Position numbers and translations under genes: made by a program. Shown in pieces: positions 28,690 to 37,324 of a stretch of DNA of 64,000 nucleotides. Below the pieces are notes generated by a model that saw only the letters and a program-made list of their open reading frames with translations, was not told where the DNA came from and did no database searches. Location of the stretch: the NCBI GenBank assembly GCA_965247385.1, contig CBDFHG010000002.1:1426001-1490000 (forward strand), given 5' to 3'. The stretch is from Thermohalobaculum sp965247385 (lineage in GTDB: Bacteria; Pseudomonadota; Alphaproteobacteria; Rhodobacterales; Rhodobacteraceae). The first letter of the stretch is position 1. Every line of letters begins with the position of its first letter.

Positions 28690-29424
28690 ATGATTGAAGA
28701 CGCAAATAGGTACACTTTCAAAATAAACGACGCCACGCCCGAAACTATGCCTTTCGGTCGGCTGGTCGAATATTATTTGCAGATCAAGAGGATGATAGGC
28801 GTTTCTGATAGCCTTCACCTGATCGAAATTGTTGAAAGCAGCCACAGCAGCCGGTTTGTGATTGACCGAAGTTACGAGAGTGCTTTGCAGGAACGGCTTA
28901 TCGCCATCAATCAAGACGCTGCGCCAAGGCACGCAAAACGGGCACACGATACCATCAACCGGATGCTCACGGAAGATGAGACCAGCGGTTCCTTCTTCGG
29001 CCACGCTGGAGAAAACGTGATTGAGTTTCGGGGTAAAGGTACCGACCACGGCGTGCTAATTCGTATCCGTGATGCAGCAACGTTCACAGGGGAGTTGTAT
29101 CACATAGCCGGAACGGATACCGATGCGAAGGTCCGGCTCAGTACTGATGCATTCGGCGTTGTATTCTGCACAACGACCAAGGATAGAGCGAAGGCACTAA
29201 GAGATTTTCTGTTTGAAAATGTGCGCATCAGTGGCCGGGGGCTGTGGGTTAGGTCTCAAGAGGGCACTTGGAGCATAGATGACTTTGTAATTACGGACTT
29301 TGCGCCGGTTGAGGATGAAAATCTACGCAACGCCGTCACTCGACTTCGGGGGCTCGGGATACAGTGGCCAGATGACACTCTGGGGCTGATTGCAGAGCTA
29401 AATGAATCCGACGGGGCTGTTTAG
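28690..29424 (+). CDS. Hypothetical protein, first gene of a PIN/methylase cassette
   Basis: A 244-aa soluble protein without signal peptide or membrane segment, opening MIEDANRYTFKINDATPETM. I have an impression of similar proteins next to modification methylases, but no characterised family. The C-terminal part (RISGRGLWVRSQEGTWSIDD) looks beta-rich, like an OB- or SH3-like domain. Its TAG is followed, with a 1-bp overlap, by the GTG of the PIN gene. With the later insertions removed it heads a cassette: unknown, PIN, 56-aa protein, DNA methylase. Confidence 0.65.
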   Translation: MIEDANRYTFKINDATPETMPFGRLVEYYLQIKRMIGVSDSLHLIEIVESSHSSRFVIDRSYESALQERLIAINQDAAPRHAKRAHDTINRMLTEDETSGSFFGHAGENVIEFRGKGTDHGVLIRIRDAATFTGELYHIAGTDTDAKVRLSTDAFGVVFCTTTKDRAKALRDFLFENVRISGRGLWVRSQEGTWSIDDFVITDFAPVEDENLRNAVTRLRGLGIQWPDDTLGLIAELNESDGAV

Positions 29425-29876
29425 TGATTGTTGCGGTAGATAACACATTTCTGTCTCTGATATTGAACCCGGGGACAAAATCGCGGCCGAATCCAGTTAC
29501 GGGAAAACCGGTTGAACACTGTGCGCAGCGCATCGAAGCTTTGATTGATGCTCACAGCAAACGAAATGACACCGTGCGATCCCAACGCCGTGTCTCGCGG
29601 AATTACTGTGTGCTGTGCCTCAGCTGTGCCTGATATCGCGCGGGCTATCAGTGAGATTGACCGTTCGGTAGCGTTCGATGTGGCGTCTTTTGACACCAGG
29701 GCAGCAATTGAACTAGCGGATGCAACCAGAAAGGCCATTGCAACCGGTGATAAAAGGACGGGCGTCAACGCCGACTGGCAGAAAGTAAAAATTGACCGCC
29801 AGATTGCTGCACTCGCTAAATCTCGTGGGGCCGAAGTAATCTACACGGATGACTCGTCTCAGGCGAGCTTCGCAAA
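29424..29876 (+). pseudogene. PIN-domain protein, 5' part, broken by a transposon and two frameshifts
   Basis: GTG start, then MIVAVDNTFLSLILNPGTK (first PIN Asp). One G is missing near 29577: adding it gives VAIPTPCLAELL, the PIN Glu motif. Eleven bases, CTGTGCCTCAG, are duplicated near 29617-29627; removing them gives LLCAVPDIARAISEI. The rest, KIDRQIAALAKSRGAEVIYT then DDSSQASFAK (late acidic residues), runs up to the transposon at 29877, and the C-terminus lies at 36748-36841. Undoing all lesions gives 178 aa. PIN domains are Mg-dependent RNases, usually toxins. Confidence 0.8.
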
Positions 29877-29906
29877 GGGAATTATATGCCAAAGTGCCAT
29901 TGCCCG

Positions 29907-30059
29907 TTAATCTTCATCCTTGACAATGACTTGGCGAAACAAGGCTTTGACGGCTTCATCTTGCGAAGCCTTATAGTCAACCGTTTCTTCCTTCTCGGCC
30001 TTTGTAGGCTGATAGCTGTGAGGTTTCACCACGACAGTTGGTTTGTCTTTGGAAGTCAT
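29907..30059 (-). CDS. Conserved 50-aa protein inside IS1595 element (left copy)
   Basis: Reads MTSKDKPTVVVKPHSYQPTK, AEKEETVDYKASQDEAVKAL and FRQVIVKDED. AAAGGAG lies 5 nt before the ATG, an excellent ribosome-binding site. The protein is hydrophilic and rich in Lys and Glu. The right-hand element carries the same gene with seven or fewer substitutions and no frameshift, which supports coding. Function unknown; too short for routine gene finding. Confidence 0.62.
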   Translation of the reverse strand: MTSKDKPTVVVKPHSYQPTKAEKEETVDYKASQDEAVKALFRQVIVKDED

Positions 30060-30094
30060 TGCTACTCCTTTCACGGCAGTACACCGATTTAAGC

Positions 30095-30450
30095 CAATGG
30101 AACGGCCGGAGCGAGGCCCGCTACCTCCGCAGCGTCTGGGCCTCGATGCTCAATGAGGCATACGAGCGCGGGCGTCTCGGTCTGCGTGTCGATCACCGCT
30201 CCTGCAAGGAGCGCGAGGCCGAAGCCCGCGCACGGGGCAACACCATCGAGGCCGACCGCTGGGTACGCGAGGCAACCGAACACATGGGTCCCACCCTCAC
30301 CCAGGCCGACCGCAAGGCCGCGCGCCAGGCGCGCCGCGAGATACGTCCGGGCACGCCCGGGCCCGGCCCGGTGACCGAGCTCGGTCGGGAGAACCGCCGA
30401 CGCCGTGCGGCGAGCCTGGAACGGGAGGCCGCCTGCCAGGCGACTGATCC
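30095..30450 (+). pseudogene. MobA/TraA-like relaxase fragment (left copy)
   Basis: WNGRSEARYLRSVWASMLNE, then RVDHRSCKEREAEARARGN and HMGPTLTQADRKA resemble the segment after the relaxase domain of MobA/TraA proteins (W...W....N.AL...G...R.DHRS.......P..HLGP). The catalytic N-terminus is absent. It sits between the 50-aa ORF and the transposase in both IS1595 copies, so it was captured before the element duplicated. Confidence 0.5.
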
Positions 30451-31330
30451 AGCCCAACATTTCTTAGGTCCACCCACGATGGTATGACAGGGTTGCAAGC
30501 CCACGAATTGTTCCGTGTCACAAAGGCGGAATGGGTCATACGTTCATCTGGAGTCATGCGATCAACTCCCGCAACCGCAACCGCTTCCCTCTCATTCCAG
30601 TTGCTAACGCGCCCATCTGATCGGCGGTATCAGATTCACGGATATTATGGCGCGCGGCAAACTCAACGACATAGCGGCCAAGGTGCTTGCTGCTCATGTG
30701 GTGGCAGGTGCCGTGATAGCCCCGCTTGAGCATCGACCAGAAGGATTCGATCCCGTTGGTGTGGGCCATGCCGTTCACATACTCGCCGACACTGTGCTTG
30801 ACGGTCTCATGCTCGAACGCCATCCCCCGATACCCGCCGTGATCGTCTGTGTAGACTGTCGCCCCCTCGGCAGCGTGATCGCCGACAAACTCCTGAAGCG
30901 TCCTGGCGTCCGTCCCGCTTGTCACGGCGGCATTCACGCGGTTGGTTTCGCGGTCCTTGGCCCCCACAATGATCGACTTGCCAACACCACCCCTGCCAGC
31001 GCGGAGCTTCTTGTCAGCGTGCTTGTTCTTCTCCTTGCCGCCGATGCAAGTCTCATCGACTTCAACCGGGCCAACGAAAGGAATCTCGCCCGCTTTGAAA
31101 GATTTCCGAAGTCGATGCGCCAGATGCCATGCAGACTTTTGCGTGATCCCAAGATCACGGTGCAGTTTCATACTGGATACACCTTTGAGATTTGTGGAAA
31201 GCAGATAGATGGCTATTGCCCAGATTTGATAGCCAAGCTTCGATCCTTCCATGACCGTTCCAACTTTCATGGAAAACATTCTCTTGTCGGGGCAGTCGCG
31301 GCATCGGTGCGTCATTGATTTGTGCGTTAC

Positions 31331-32817
31331 CAGCCCGTTGACGAAGTCGGCACTGGACGCGAGCGGCCTGGTCTGATTCTTTGATGTTCTGATTTGACCG
31401 GGGGGTTCGCCGATGGCGATGGGACTGCGGAAGGATCGTCAGGGTGACTTGATGGTGGGCTGGGCGGAGATGCCGCGCTCGCCGGGTCATGTGTTTTACG
31501 ACCGTCTTCAGTCGGTCCTGATCGAGGGCGACTTCGACGGCTTCGCCGAGGCGGCCTGCCGGTGCTGTTACGTGGCCAGGACGGGAGCGCCTTCGGTGCC
31601 GCCGGGGCGCTGTTTCCGCATGCATCTGGTGGGCTGTTTCGAGGGCATCGACTCTGGGCGCGGGCTGGAATGGCGCTGCTCGGATTCGCTGTCGCTGCGG
31701 GAGTTTCTGCGGCTGGAGAGCCGGGATCGTGTGCCGGACCATTCCTGGCTGTCGAAGACCCGCACGCGCCTGCCCCACGAGGGGCACGCGGCGGTCTTCG
31801 ACCGGGTTCTGGCGCTGATCGCCGAGGCGGGTCTGGTGAAGGGCGACCGCATCGGGGTGGATGCCTCGACCATGGAGGCCAACGCGGCGCTGCGCAACAT
31901 CGTGCGGCGCGACACGGGTGAGGGCGACCGGGAGATGCTGGAGCATCTGGCCCGGGAGAGCGGCATCGAGACGCCCACGGCCGAGGACCTGGCGCGTCTG
32001 GACCGCAAGCGCAAGGGCAAGAAGCTCTCGAACCAGGATTGGGTTTGCAGGAGCGACCCCGGGGCCAGGGTCGCCAGGATGAAGGACGCCGCGACCCATC
32101 TGGCCGACAAGCCCGGGCACGCGGTGGATCCGGACACCGGGGCGGTGGTGGCGGCCGAGTTGCACCCAGCCGATGAGGGCGACACCACGACGCTTTTCAA
32201 GACCCTGGCGGCGGGCGCAGGCAAACCTCGATGCGGTGGCTGCGGCACCGACGCCAGAGAGCCCGGCCGAATGCGTCACCGACAAGGGCGATCACTCACG
32301 GGCGGTCTTGAAGGCCCTGGACGACAGTCCCTGCAAGACCCGGCCCTGGAAGACCCGGATCGCCGCGCCCAGGCAGAAGGGCTTTTCGCGCTGGCGCGGT
32401 GACGAGGCGGCGCGCCGGGCGGTCACCAACAACCGCGTGCGGCTCAAGTCCGCGCTCGCCCGCGAGGCCTTCAAGCTGCGCGCCGAGATCGTCGAGCGCT
32501 GCTTTGCCCACACCCTCGATCGCGGCGGCATGCGCCGAACCTGGCTGCGCGGGCGCGAGAATGTGCACAAGCGATACCTGCTTCACGTCGCCGGCCACAA
32601 CCTCTCGTTGCTGATGCGCCAACTCATCGGCACCGGCACCCCGCGCCAGGCCGTGGCGGGCGGATCTGGCGGTATTTTCGTGCTTGTTGCGCCCGCTGGA
32701 GCCGTTCTGGTCGCTCGGATCGTCCTCATCGTCCCGGAGGATGGCGAAACCGCCGACGCCGCGTTATGTTTCGTCGTGGGGTGAAACCCGGTCAATGGCG
32801 ACTTTTTCAACGGGCTG
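31331..32817 (+). mobile_element. IS5/IS1182-like element, copy A (1487 bp, degenerate)
   Basis: Terminal repeats CAGCCCGTTGACGAAGTC (left) and CAGCCCGTTGAAAAAGTC (right, complemented). The flanks are TTAC and TTAG, a 4-bp target duplication with one mismatch. It is nested in the left IS1595 transposase. It is the oldest-looking of three copies. Confidence 0.85.
31413..32784 (+). pseudogene. IS5/IS1182-like transposase, copy A, frameshifted
   Basis: Matches the intact copies from MGLRKDRQGDLMVGWAEMPR onward, but a one-base insertion near 32213 (GCGGGCGCAGG in place of GCGGCCGAGG) breaks the frame inside the catalytic domain. A 15-bp in-frame duplication lies near 32330-32350. Several otherwise conserved residues differ (for example Cys for Tyr at CRCCY). 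Not functional. Confidence 0.85.
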
Positions 32818-33183
32818 TTAGTCCACACTGGACGTTAAACGAACCGCAATGTGGGCAATAGGGGCCATCAGGCCAATGCCGTTTCGCAAACCACTTTTCG
32901 GCGGTTGCGTCATCAGGAAACATCTTTACTAACTGAACAAACGTCAGTCCTTTGCGATGGCTCTTACCGGGTGCGTTTGTTTTCTGCGTCATAACTCGAT
33001 CTCCTGTTGTGACTCTACTGTAATTCAGTTGCCCCAGGTGGTCAAGCTAATAATGTGACTTTGGTATATAATCCCCTTGTTTTACGTGCGACCGCCTGGT
33101 GTCGCAAATCTTGTGACATTTGCGAATCCCGGCCCTTTTCACACGAACGGGCACCGCCGTGTTTTCCGGGTCCGGCACCCAAT

Positions 33184-34341
33184 TCAGTGATCCCGCCGAT
33201 CCGCGAATACGGCTTCCAGATCAGGGGCATCAAGAACACGGTCCACCCAGCGATCCAGCTCCTCAATGCTCCCCGCCGCAATCTGAGCGACGACAGGCTC
33301 GGGCAGGGGGCCAAACCGCTTCACCAGCAGGCGCATCAGGGACCTGGCTTCGCCCCTGGCTTCACCCCTGGCTTCACCCCTGGCTTCACCCCTGGCTTCA
33401 CCCCTGGCTTCGCCCCTGGCTTCACCTTCAGCCAGTCCCTCAGCTTTGCCCTCAGCTTTGCCCTCAGCTTTGGCGCGCGCCTGGCCTTCCGCAAGGCCTT
33501 TTTCACGGCCAAGTATCTCACCGGCAGCCAGCCCTCTGGCTTCGCCTTCAGCTTTACCTTCTTGTTTCAGTGCTTCTGCGATTGTCCCCATCAGCGCTTT
33601 GCCTCCACCATCCTTTGCGGTGTCCAGTGCCGCTCTGACATCTTCCAGCGGCACCTCGTATTTTTCGACGATATACCGAAACACGATCTTCTTCAATACG
33701 GTCCCGTCCGGCAGGTCGCGCAGCAGCACCGTCAGAACCTCACGGGTCACTTCATCATTGCGTTGTACATAACGCAAGGCGGTCAGAACCGCCCGGACCG
33801 GCGCATCGCCCGACAACTCTTCCATCGGGATGGTGCCCAGATCATGCAGCGCGTAGCGAAACGACGGCACGAAGGGCGCGGTATCATCATCCATCTGCAC
33901 CATCTCACCAAAAACCTGCGGCACGGCCCATGAAGCGCGTCCGTGGTAGAACACCAGGGGGATGATGACAGGCAGGGCGCGCAGCCGTGCCGGTTTGTCC
34001 TCAGCGTATCGCGTCCAGATGCGGACCATATAGCCCAGAAGCTGCAACGGCGTGCCGGGTTCTGACACCGATTTATGCTCCACCAAAGTATACACCAGGG
34101 CAGGGGGGCCGTCGGTCAGCTTCACCTCAAACAGCCGGTCGCTCTGCGTCATCCGGCTGTGCTCATCCACGAAGGTGCCATCCAGGAGTTTTGGCGGCGC
34201 ATCGGCCAGGCGCACACTCAGGGCCGGCGGCAGATATTCCCGCAGCAGCGTGGCCGCCCGGTCGGGATCCTCCAGCAAAACCCGGAACAGCGCATCGTGG
34301 CTTATCTTTGCCGGGGGCTTTTGATCTGCCGATTCAGCCAT
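33184..34341 (-). CDS. Rpn-family (transposase_31 / YhgA-like) PD-(D/E)XK nuclease
   Basis: 385 aa. KISHDALFRVLLEDPDRAAT opens the family domain. The PD-(D/E)XK residues are in LLDGTFVDEHSRMTQSDRLF, then EVKLTDGPPALVYTLVEHKS, followed by LQLLGYMVRIW and PLVFYHGRASW. Rpn proteins are RecA-independent, recombination-promoting nucleases. The C-terminal part carries GEAR/KAEG tandem repeats (12-bp DNA repeats) before a final helical domain MRLLVKRFGPLPEPVVAQIA. ATG 34341 lies behind AAGGAA and overlaps the HTH gene. It is cargo of the composite transposon. Confidence 0.85.
   Translation of the reverse strand: MAESADQKPPAKISHDALFRVLLEDPDRAATLLREYLPPALSVRLADAPPKLLDGTFVDEHSRMTQSDRLFEVKLTDGPPALVYTLVEHKSVSEPGTPLQLLGYMVRIWTRYAEDKPARLRALPVIIPLVFYHGRASWAVPQVFGEMVQMDDDTAPFVPSFRYALHDLGTIPMEELSGDAPVRAVLTALRYVQRNDEVTREVLTVLLRDLPDGTVLKKIVFRYIVEKYEVPLEDVRAALDTAKDGGGKALMGTIAEALKQEGKAEGEARGLAAGEILGREKGLAEGQARAKAEGKAEGKAEGLAEGEARGEARGEARGEARGEARGEARGEARSLMRLLVKRFGPLPEPVVAQIAAGSIEELDRWVDRVLDAPDLEAVFADRRDH
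33344..33427. repeat. 12-bp tandem repeat, seven units, inside the Rpn gene
   Basis: The unit CTGGCTTCRCCC is repeated seven times, encoding GEAR units on the reverse strand. A related degenerate 12-bp array (CTCAGCTTTGCC, three units, KAEG) follows at about 33432-33468. The 12-bp unit keeps the frame on expansion or contraction, so length polymorphism between strains is likely. Confidence 0.92.
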
Positions 34342-34507
34342 GCCGGTTCCTTCCCGGGCCTGAGCGCAAGGCCGCAGCCCGCGCCTGTTCGTCCTTGATC
34401 TCGCGGATATCTGTGTTGACCGTAACTTTGCTCGCGCCAAGGATATCCGCAATCTCCTGCGGTGGTAATCCCTGCTGTTTGAGGGCATTGATACGGGCTT
34501 TGCGCAA
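34334..34507 (-). CDS. Small helix-turn-helix protein (57 aa) upstream of Rpn
   Basis: The reverse frame from TTG 34507 reads LRKARINALKQQGLPPQEIA, DILGASKVTVNTDIREIKDE and QARAAALRSGPGRNRHG. A clear sigma-70-region-4-like HTH lies at about residues 13-40 (LPPQEIADILGASKVTVNTDIREI). The stop overlaps the Rpn start, so the two are coupled; it may autoregulate the pair. A stop codon directly precedes the TTG, so the true N-terminus may be missing. Confidence 0.5.
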   Translation of the reverse strand: MRKARINALKQQGLPPQEIADILGASKVTVNTDIREIKDEQARAAALRSGPGRNRHG

Positions 34508-34572
34508 TCATGTGATTATCCCCCTTCGGGTCGACTCCGGTAAGGGGCAGAATGACACCCCAAGGAATAGTA

Positions 34573-35022
34573 TCACCGGTTTGGCCACCTGTACTCGCCT
34601 GTGAGCAGGATATGTGCCCACCCGAGGGGTGAGATGTGCGTCAGAAGCTCCGGTGAACAGTCCAGCCCGGCACGTTTTCGTTGCGCAGCAGCCTGACCAA
34701 GATGAGCCGTGTTCCAGTAGATGATGATGGTGGCGAGGAGATCAAGGCCAGCCATGCGGCAATGTTGACCCTCTGCGCTGCGGTCGCGGATTTCGCCCTG
34801 GCGGCCAATGCGCAGGGCATTCTTCAGGGCGTGATGTGCTTCGCCTTTGTCAAGCCCGAGCTGAGCGCGCCGCTGCATGTCGGCATCAAGCAACCATTCG
34901 ATGATAAAGAGTGTCCGTTCGACCCGTCCGATTTCACGAAGTGCGATGGCAAGGTCATGCCGGCGCGGGTGAGAGGCGAACTTTCGCAAGAGCTGACTGG
35001 GTGGCATGACACCTGCCACCAT
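34573..35022 (-). pseudogene. Tn3-family transposase, C-terminal fragment
   Basis: LLRKFASHPRRHDLAIALRE, IGRVERTLFIIEWLLDADMQ, GLDKGEAHHALKNALRIGRQ and ELLTHISPLGWAHILLTGEY match the last 150 or so residues of TnpA of Tn3 elements, including the final SPLGWEHI-type motif. The remaining 800 residues, the resolvase and the 38-bp ends are absent. This marks an earlier Tn3 insertion in the cargo region. Confidence 0.85.
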
Positions 35023-35085
35023 GGTGGCCGCGCTGCGTAATACACCCTAAAACATGGGGATTATATACCAAAGTGCCATTGCCCG

Positions 35086-35238
35086 TTAATCCTCATTCTT
35101 AACAATGACTTGGCGAAACAAGGCTTTGACGACTTCATCTTGCGAAGCCTTATAGCCAACAGTTTCTTCCTTCTCGGCCTTTGTCGGCTGATAGCTGTGA
35201 GGTTTCATCACGACAGTTGGTTTGTCTTTGGAAGTCAT
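35086..35238 (-). CDS. Conserved 50-aa protein inside IS1595 element (right copy)
   Basis: Same gene as at 29907-30059: MTSKDKPTVVMKPHSYQPTK and so on, ending VIVKNED, with the same strong ribosome-binding site. Differences from the left copy are few (V11M, D27G, A36V, D48N as read), with no stops or frameshifts. Confidence 0.6.
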   Translation of the reverse strand: MTSKDKPTVVMKPHSYQPTKAEKEETVGYKASQDEVVKALFRQVIVKNED

Positions 35239-35274
35239 TGCTACTCCTTTCACGGCAGTACACCGATTAAAGCC

Positions 35275-35640
35275 AATGGAACGGCCGGAGCGAGGCCCGC
35301 TACCTCCGCAGCGTCTGGGCCTCGATGTTCAATGAGGCATACGAGCGCGCGCGTCTCGACCTGCGTCTCGATCACCGCTCCTGCAAGGAGCGCGAGGCCG
35401 AAGCCCGCGCACGGGGCAACACCATCGAGGCCGACCGCTGGGTACGCGAGGCAACCGAACACATGGGTCCCACCCTCACCCAGGCCGACCGCAAGGCCGC
35501 GCGCCAGGCGGCGCCGCGAGATACGTCCGGGCACGCCCGGGGCCGGCCCGGTGACCGAGCTCGGTCGGGAGAACCGCCGACGCCGTGCGGCGAGCCTGGA
35601 ACGGGAGGCCGCCTGCCAGGCGACTGATCCAGCCCAACAT
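35275..35640 (+). pseudogene. MobA/TraA-like relaxase fragment (right copy)
   Basis: Equivalent to the fragment in the left copy (DHRSCKEREAEARARGNTIE and so on), with an extra base near 35511 that shifts the frame after RKAARQA. Catalytic part absent. Confidence 0.45.
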
Positions 35641-35733
35641 TTCTTAGGTCCACCCACGATGGTATGACAGGGTTGCCAGCCCACGACTTGTTCCGTGTCA
35701 CAAAGGCGGAATGGGTCATACGTTCATCTGGAG

Positions 35734-36650
35734 TCATGCGATCAACTCCCGGAACCGCAACCGCTTCCCTCTCATTCCAGTTGCTAACGCGCCCATCTGA
35801 TCGGCGGTATCAGATTCACGGATATTGTGGCGCGCGGCAAACTCACCGACATAGCGGCCAAGGTGCTTGCTGCTCATGTGGTGGCAGGTGCCGTGATAGC
35901 CCCGCTTGAGCATCGACCAGAAGGATTCGATCCCGTTGGTGTGGGCCATGCCGTTCACATACTCGCCGACACTGTGCCTGACGGTCTCATGCTCGAACGC
36001 CATCCCCCGATAGTCGCCCCCTCGGCAGCGTGACCGCCGACAAACTCCTGAAGCGTCCTGGCGTCCGTCCCGCTTGTCACGGCGGCGCTCACGCGGTTGG
36101 TTTCGCGGTCCTTGGCCCCCACAATGATCGACTTGCCGACACCACCCCTGCCGGCGCGGAGCTTCTTGTCAGCGTGCTTGTTCTTCTCCTTGCCGCCGAT
36201 GCAAGTCTCATCGACTTCAACCGGGCCTGAAAAACACTTCAAGCCGCGTGCATCAGATGACTTGCGAAGCCGGTGCATCAAGTGCCAGGCGGATTTCTGT
36301 GTGATCTTCAAATCACGATGCAGCTTCATGCTGGACACGCCCTTGAGGTTCGTAATCAGCATGTAAACAGCTATTGCCCATGTCCGATAGCCCAATTTCG
36401 TGCACTCAAGTATCGTACCGGTTTTCAACGAGAACCTGGGCTTGTCCGGGCAAGTGCGGCAGCGATGCGTCATTGATTTAGGCGCCGTTCCGACCTGCAC
36501 ATCAAACGACCCGCAATGCGGACAATGCGGGCCTTCCGGCCATATCCTGGATTCGAACCACTCTCTCGCAACATCATCGCTGGGGAACATATCAATCAGT
36601 TCAACCAGGCTAATTCCCTTGCGATGGCTTTTACCGGGGGCCTTGTGCAT
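35734..36650 (-). pseudogene. IS1595-family transposase, right copy, 25-bp deletion
   Basis: Starts MHKAPGKSHRKGISLVELID and carries WPEGPHCPHCGSFDVQVG, VEVDETCIGGKEKN and, in another frame, HTNGIESFWSMLKRGYHGT. Compared with the left copy, 25 bp are missing at about 36014, removing the YTDDHGGYR segment with the second catalytic Asp and shifting the frame. Restoring 25 bp gives 313 aa. The N-terminal third differs clearly from the left copy although the C-terminal two thirds are nearly identical. Confidence 0.85.
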
Positions 36651-36739
36651 CGTTCACTCCCTTTGCCTTCAGTGTCATTATATTATACGAGAGTCCCATT
36701 GAGTGCAATAGCTAAATGGCACTTTGGCATATAATTCCC

Positions 36740-36841
36740 TTCGCAAAAGAGCTTGGGCTTGCTGTCAAACACACTTGGGATTTAGAATTACCGCCGTCCA
36801 TTGCGCAGGGAAAGTTCTGGAAACAGGATGATGATGTCTGA
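36740..36841 (+). pseudogene. PIN-domain protein, 3' part beyond the transposon
   Basis: Begins with the second TTCGCAAA target copy and continues FAKELGLAVKHTWDLELPPS, then IAQGKFWKQDDDV and a stop, the natural C-terminus of the PIN protein whose 5' part ends at 29876. The stop overlaps the next gene in another frame. Confidence 0.8.
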
Positions 36842-36998
36842 CAGCGAAGATCAACTCGAACGCTTCAAGAAGTTCAGCCGCGAGCTTGGCTGCGACGAAT
36901 CCGAGGAACGGTTCAACGAGAGCCTAAAGCGGATCGCGAAGGCGAGGCCGAAGCGCAACAAAAAATCCGACTCGCCCAAACAAGACCCAAGCCAGTGA
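36828..36998 (+). CDS. Small charged protein (56 aa) between PIN and methylase genes
   Basis: MMMSDSEDQLERFKKFSREL, then GCDESEERFNESLKRIAKAR and a Lys-rich tail ending QDPSQ. Hydrophilic, probably helical, no known family. Three consecutive ATGs (36828, 36831, 36834) make the exact start uncertain. Its TGA overlaps the presumed GTG of the methylase (GTGA), so it belongs to the same operon. It could be a DNA-binding or regulatory subunit of the modification system; that is a guess. Confidence 0.6.
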   Translation: MMMSDSEDQLERFKKFSRELGCDESEERFNESLKRIAKARPKRNKKSDSPKQDPSQ

Positions 36999-37324
36999 CC
37001 AATTAGCTTTACTATGGGACAATCTACAGGTTCTGCGGGGCAGCATCGCCGATGAATCGGTGAATCTGATTTATCTTGATCCGCCCTTCAACTCGAATGC
37101 CTCATATAACGTGCTTTTCAAGGGGCCGAAGGGCCACGAAAGCCAGGCCCAGATCGAAGCCTTCGACGATACGTGGCACTGGAACACCTCCGCCGAACAA
37201 GCCTTCGGTGAGATGCTGAGTTGTGGCAATTCAGACGCCGCTGAAATGCTGCGCGCCATGCGCACCTTCCTCGTAAGTGTCCGGTCTCGGGGCTCTGGTT
37301 CGGTTCAGCGTTGGCCGATTGCGC

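Larger units (their letters stand above)
30554..32992 (-). pseudogene. IS1595-family transposase, left copy, split by IS5-like copy A
   Basis: The N-terminal piece (32992-32818) has the zinc-ribbon start HWPDGPYCPHCGSFNVQCG; the rest (31326-30554) has MTHRCRDCPDKRMFS, VEVDETCIGGKEKNKHADKK (first Asp), TVYTDDHGGYRG (second Asp) and AHTNGIESFWSMLKRGYHGT (Asn/Glu motif). Removing 31331-32817 plus one 4-bp target copy rejoins the frame (QCGLTHKSMTHR) to 315 aa. No other lesion was seen, so the nested insertion alone inactivated it. Confidence 0.85.
29877..33076 (-). mobile_element. IS1595-type element, left copy (contains nested IS5-like copy A)
   Basis: Left end GGGAATTATATGCC and right end GGGGATTATATACC (complemented at 33076) form near-identical terminal repeats. 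Contents from left: a 50-aa ORF, a relaxase-like fragment, the transposase (reverse strand) and a 1487-bp IS5-like element inserted in the transposase. Without the nested element and its target duplication the copy is about 1.7 kb, like the right-hand one. Confidence 0.85.
29877..36739. mobile_element. Composite IS1595-type transposon (6863 bp) inserted in the PIN gene
   Basis: The outer ends are the inverted repeats GGGAATTATATGCCAAAGTG (29877 and, complemented, 36739). They are flanked by identical 8-bp target duplications TTCGCAAA (29869-29876 and 36740-36747). Two IS1595-type copies in the same orientation (29877-33076 and 35056-36739) bracket a cargo of a small HTH gene, an Rpn-type nuclease gene and a Tn3 transposase fragment. 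Neither flanking transposase is intact, so the unit is stranded unless helped in trans. Confidence 0.88.
35056..36739 (-). mobile_element. IS1595-type element, right copy (1684 bp)
   Basis: Inner end GGGGATTATATACCAAAGTG at 35056, outer end GGGAATTATATGCCAAAGTG complemented at 36739. Same gene order as the left copy: 50-aa ORF, relaxase fragment, transposase. From its left end to about 36225 it is nearly identical to the left copy; beyond that, toward the transposase N-terminus, the two diverge strongly, showing a recombination breakpoint. Confidence 0.85.

Noticed and set aside
33344..33468. Short tandem repeats that could suggest a CRISPR array
   Set aside because: Units are 12 bp, contiguous, without unique spacers, and encode GEAR/KAEG in a nuclease gene.
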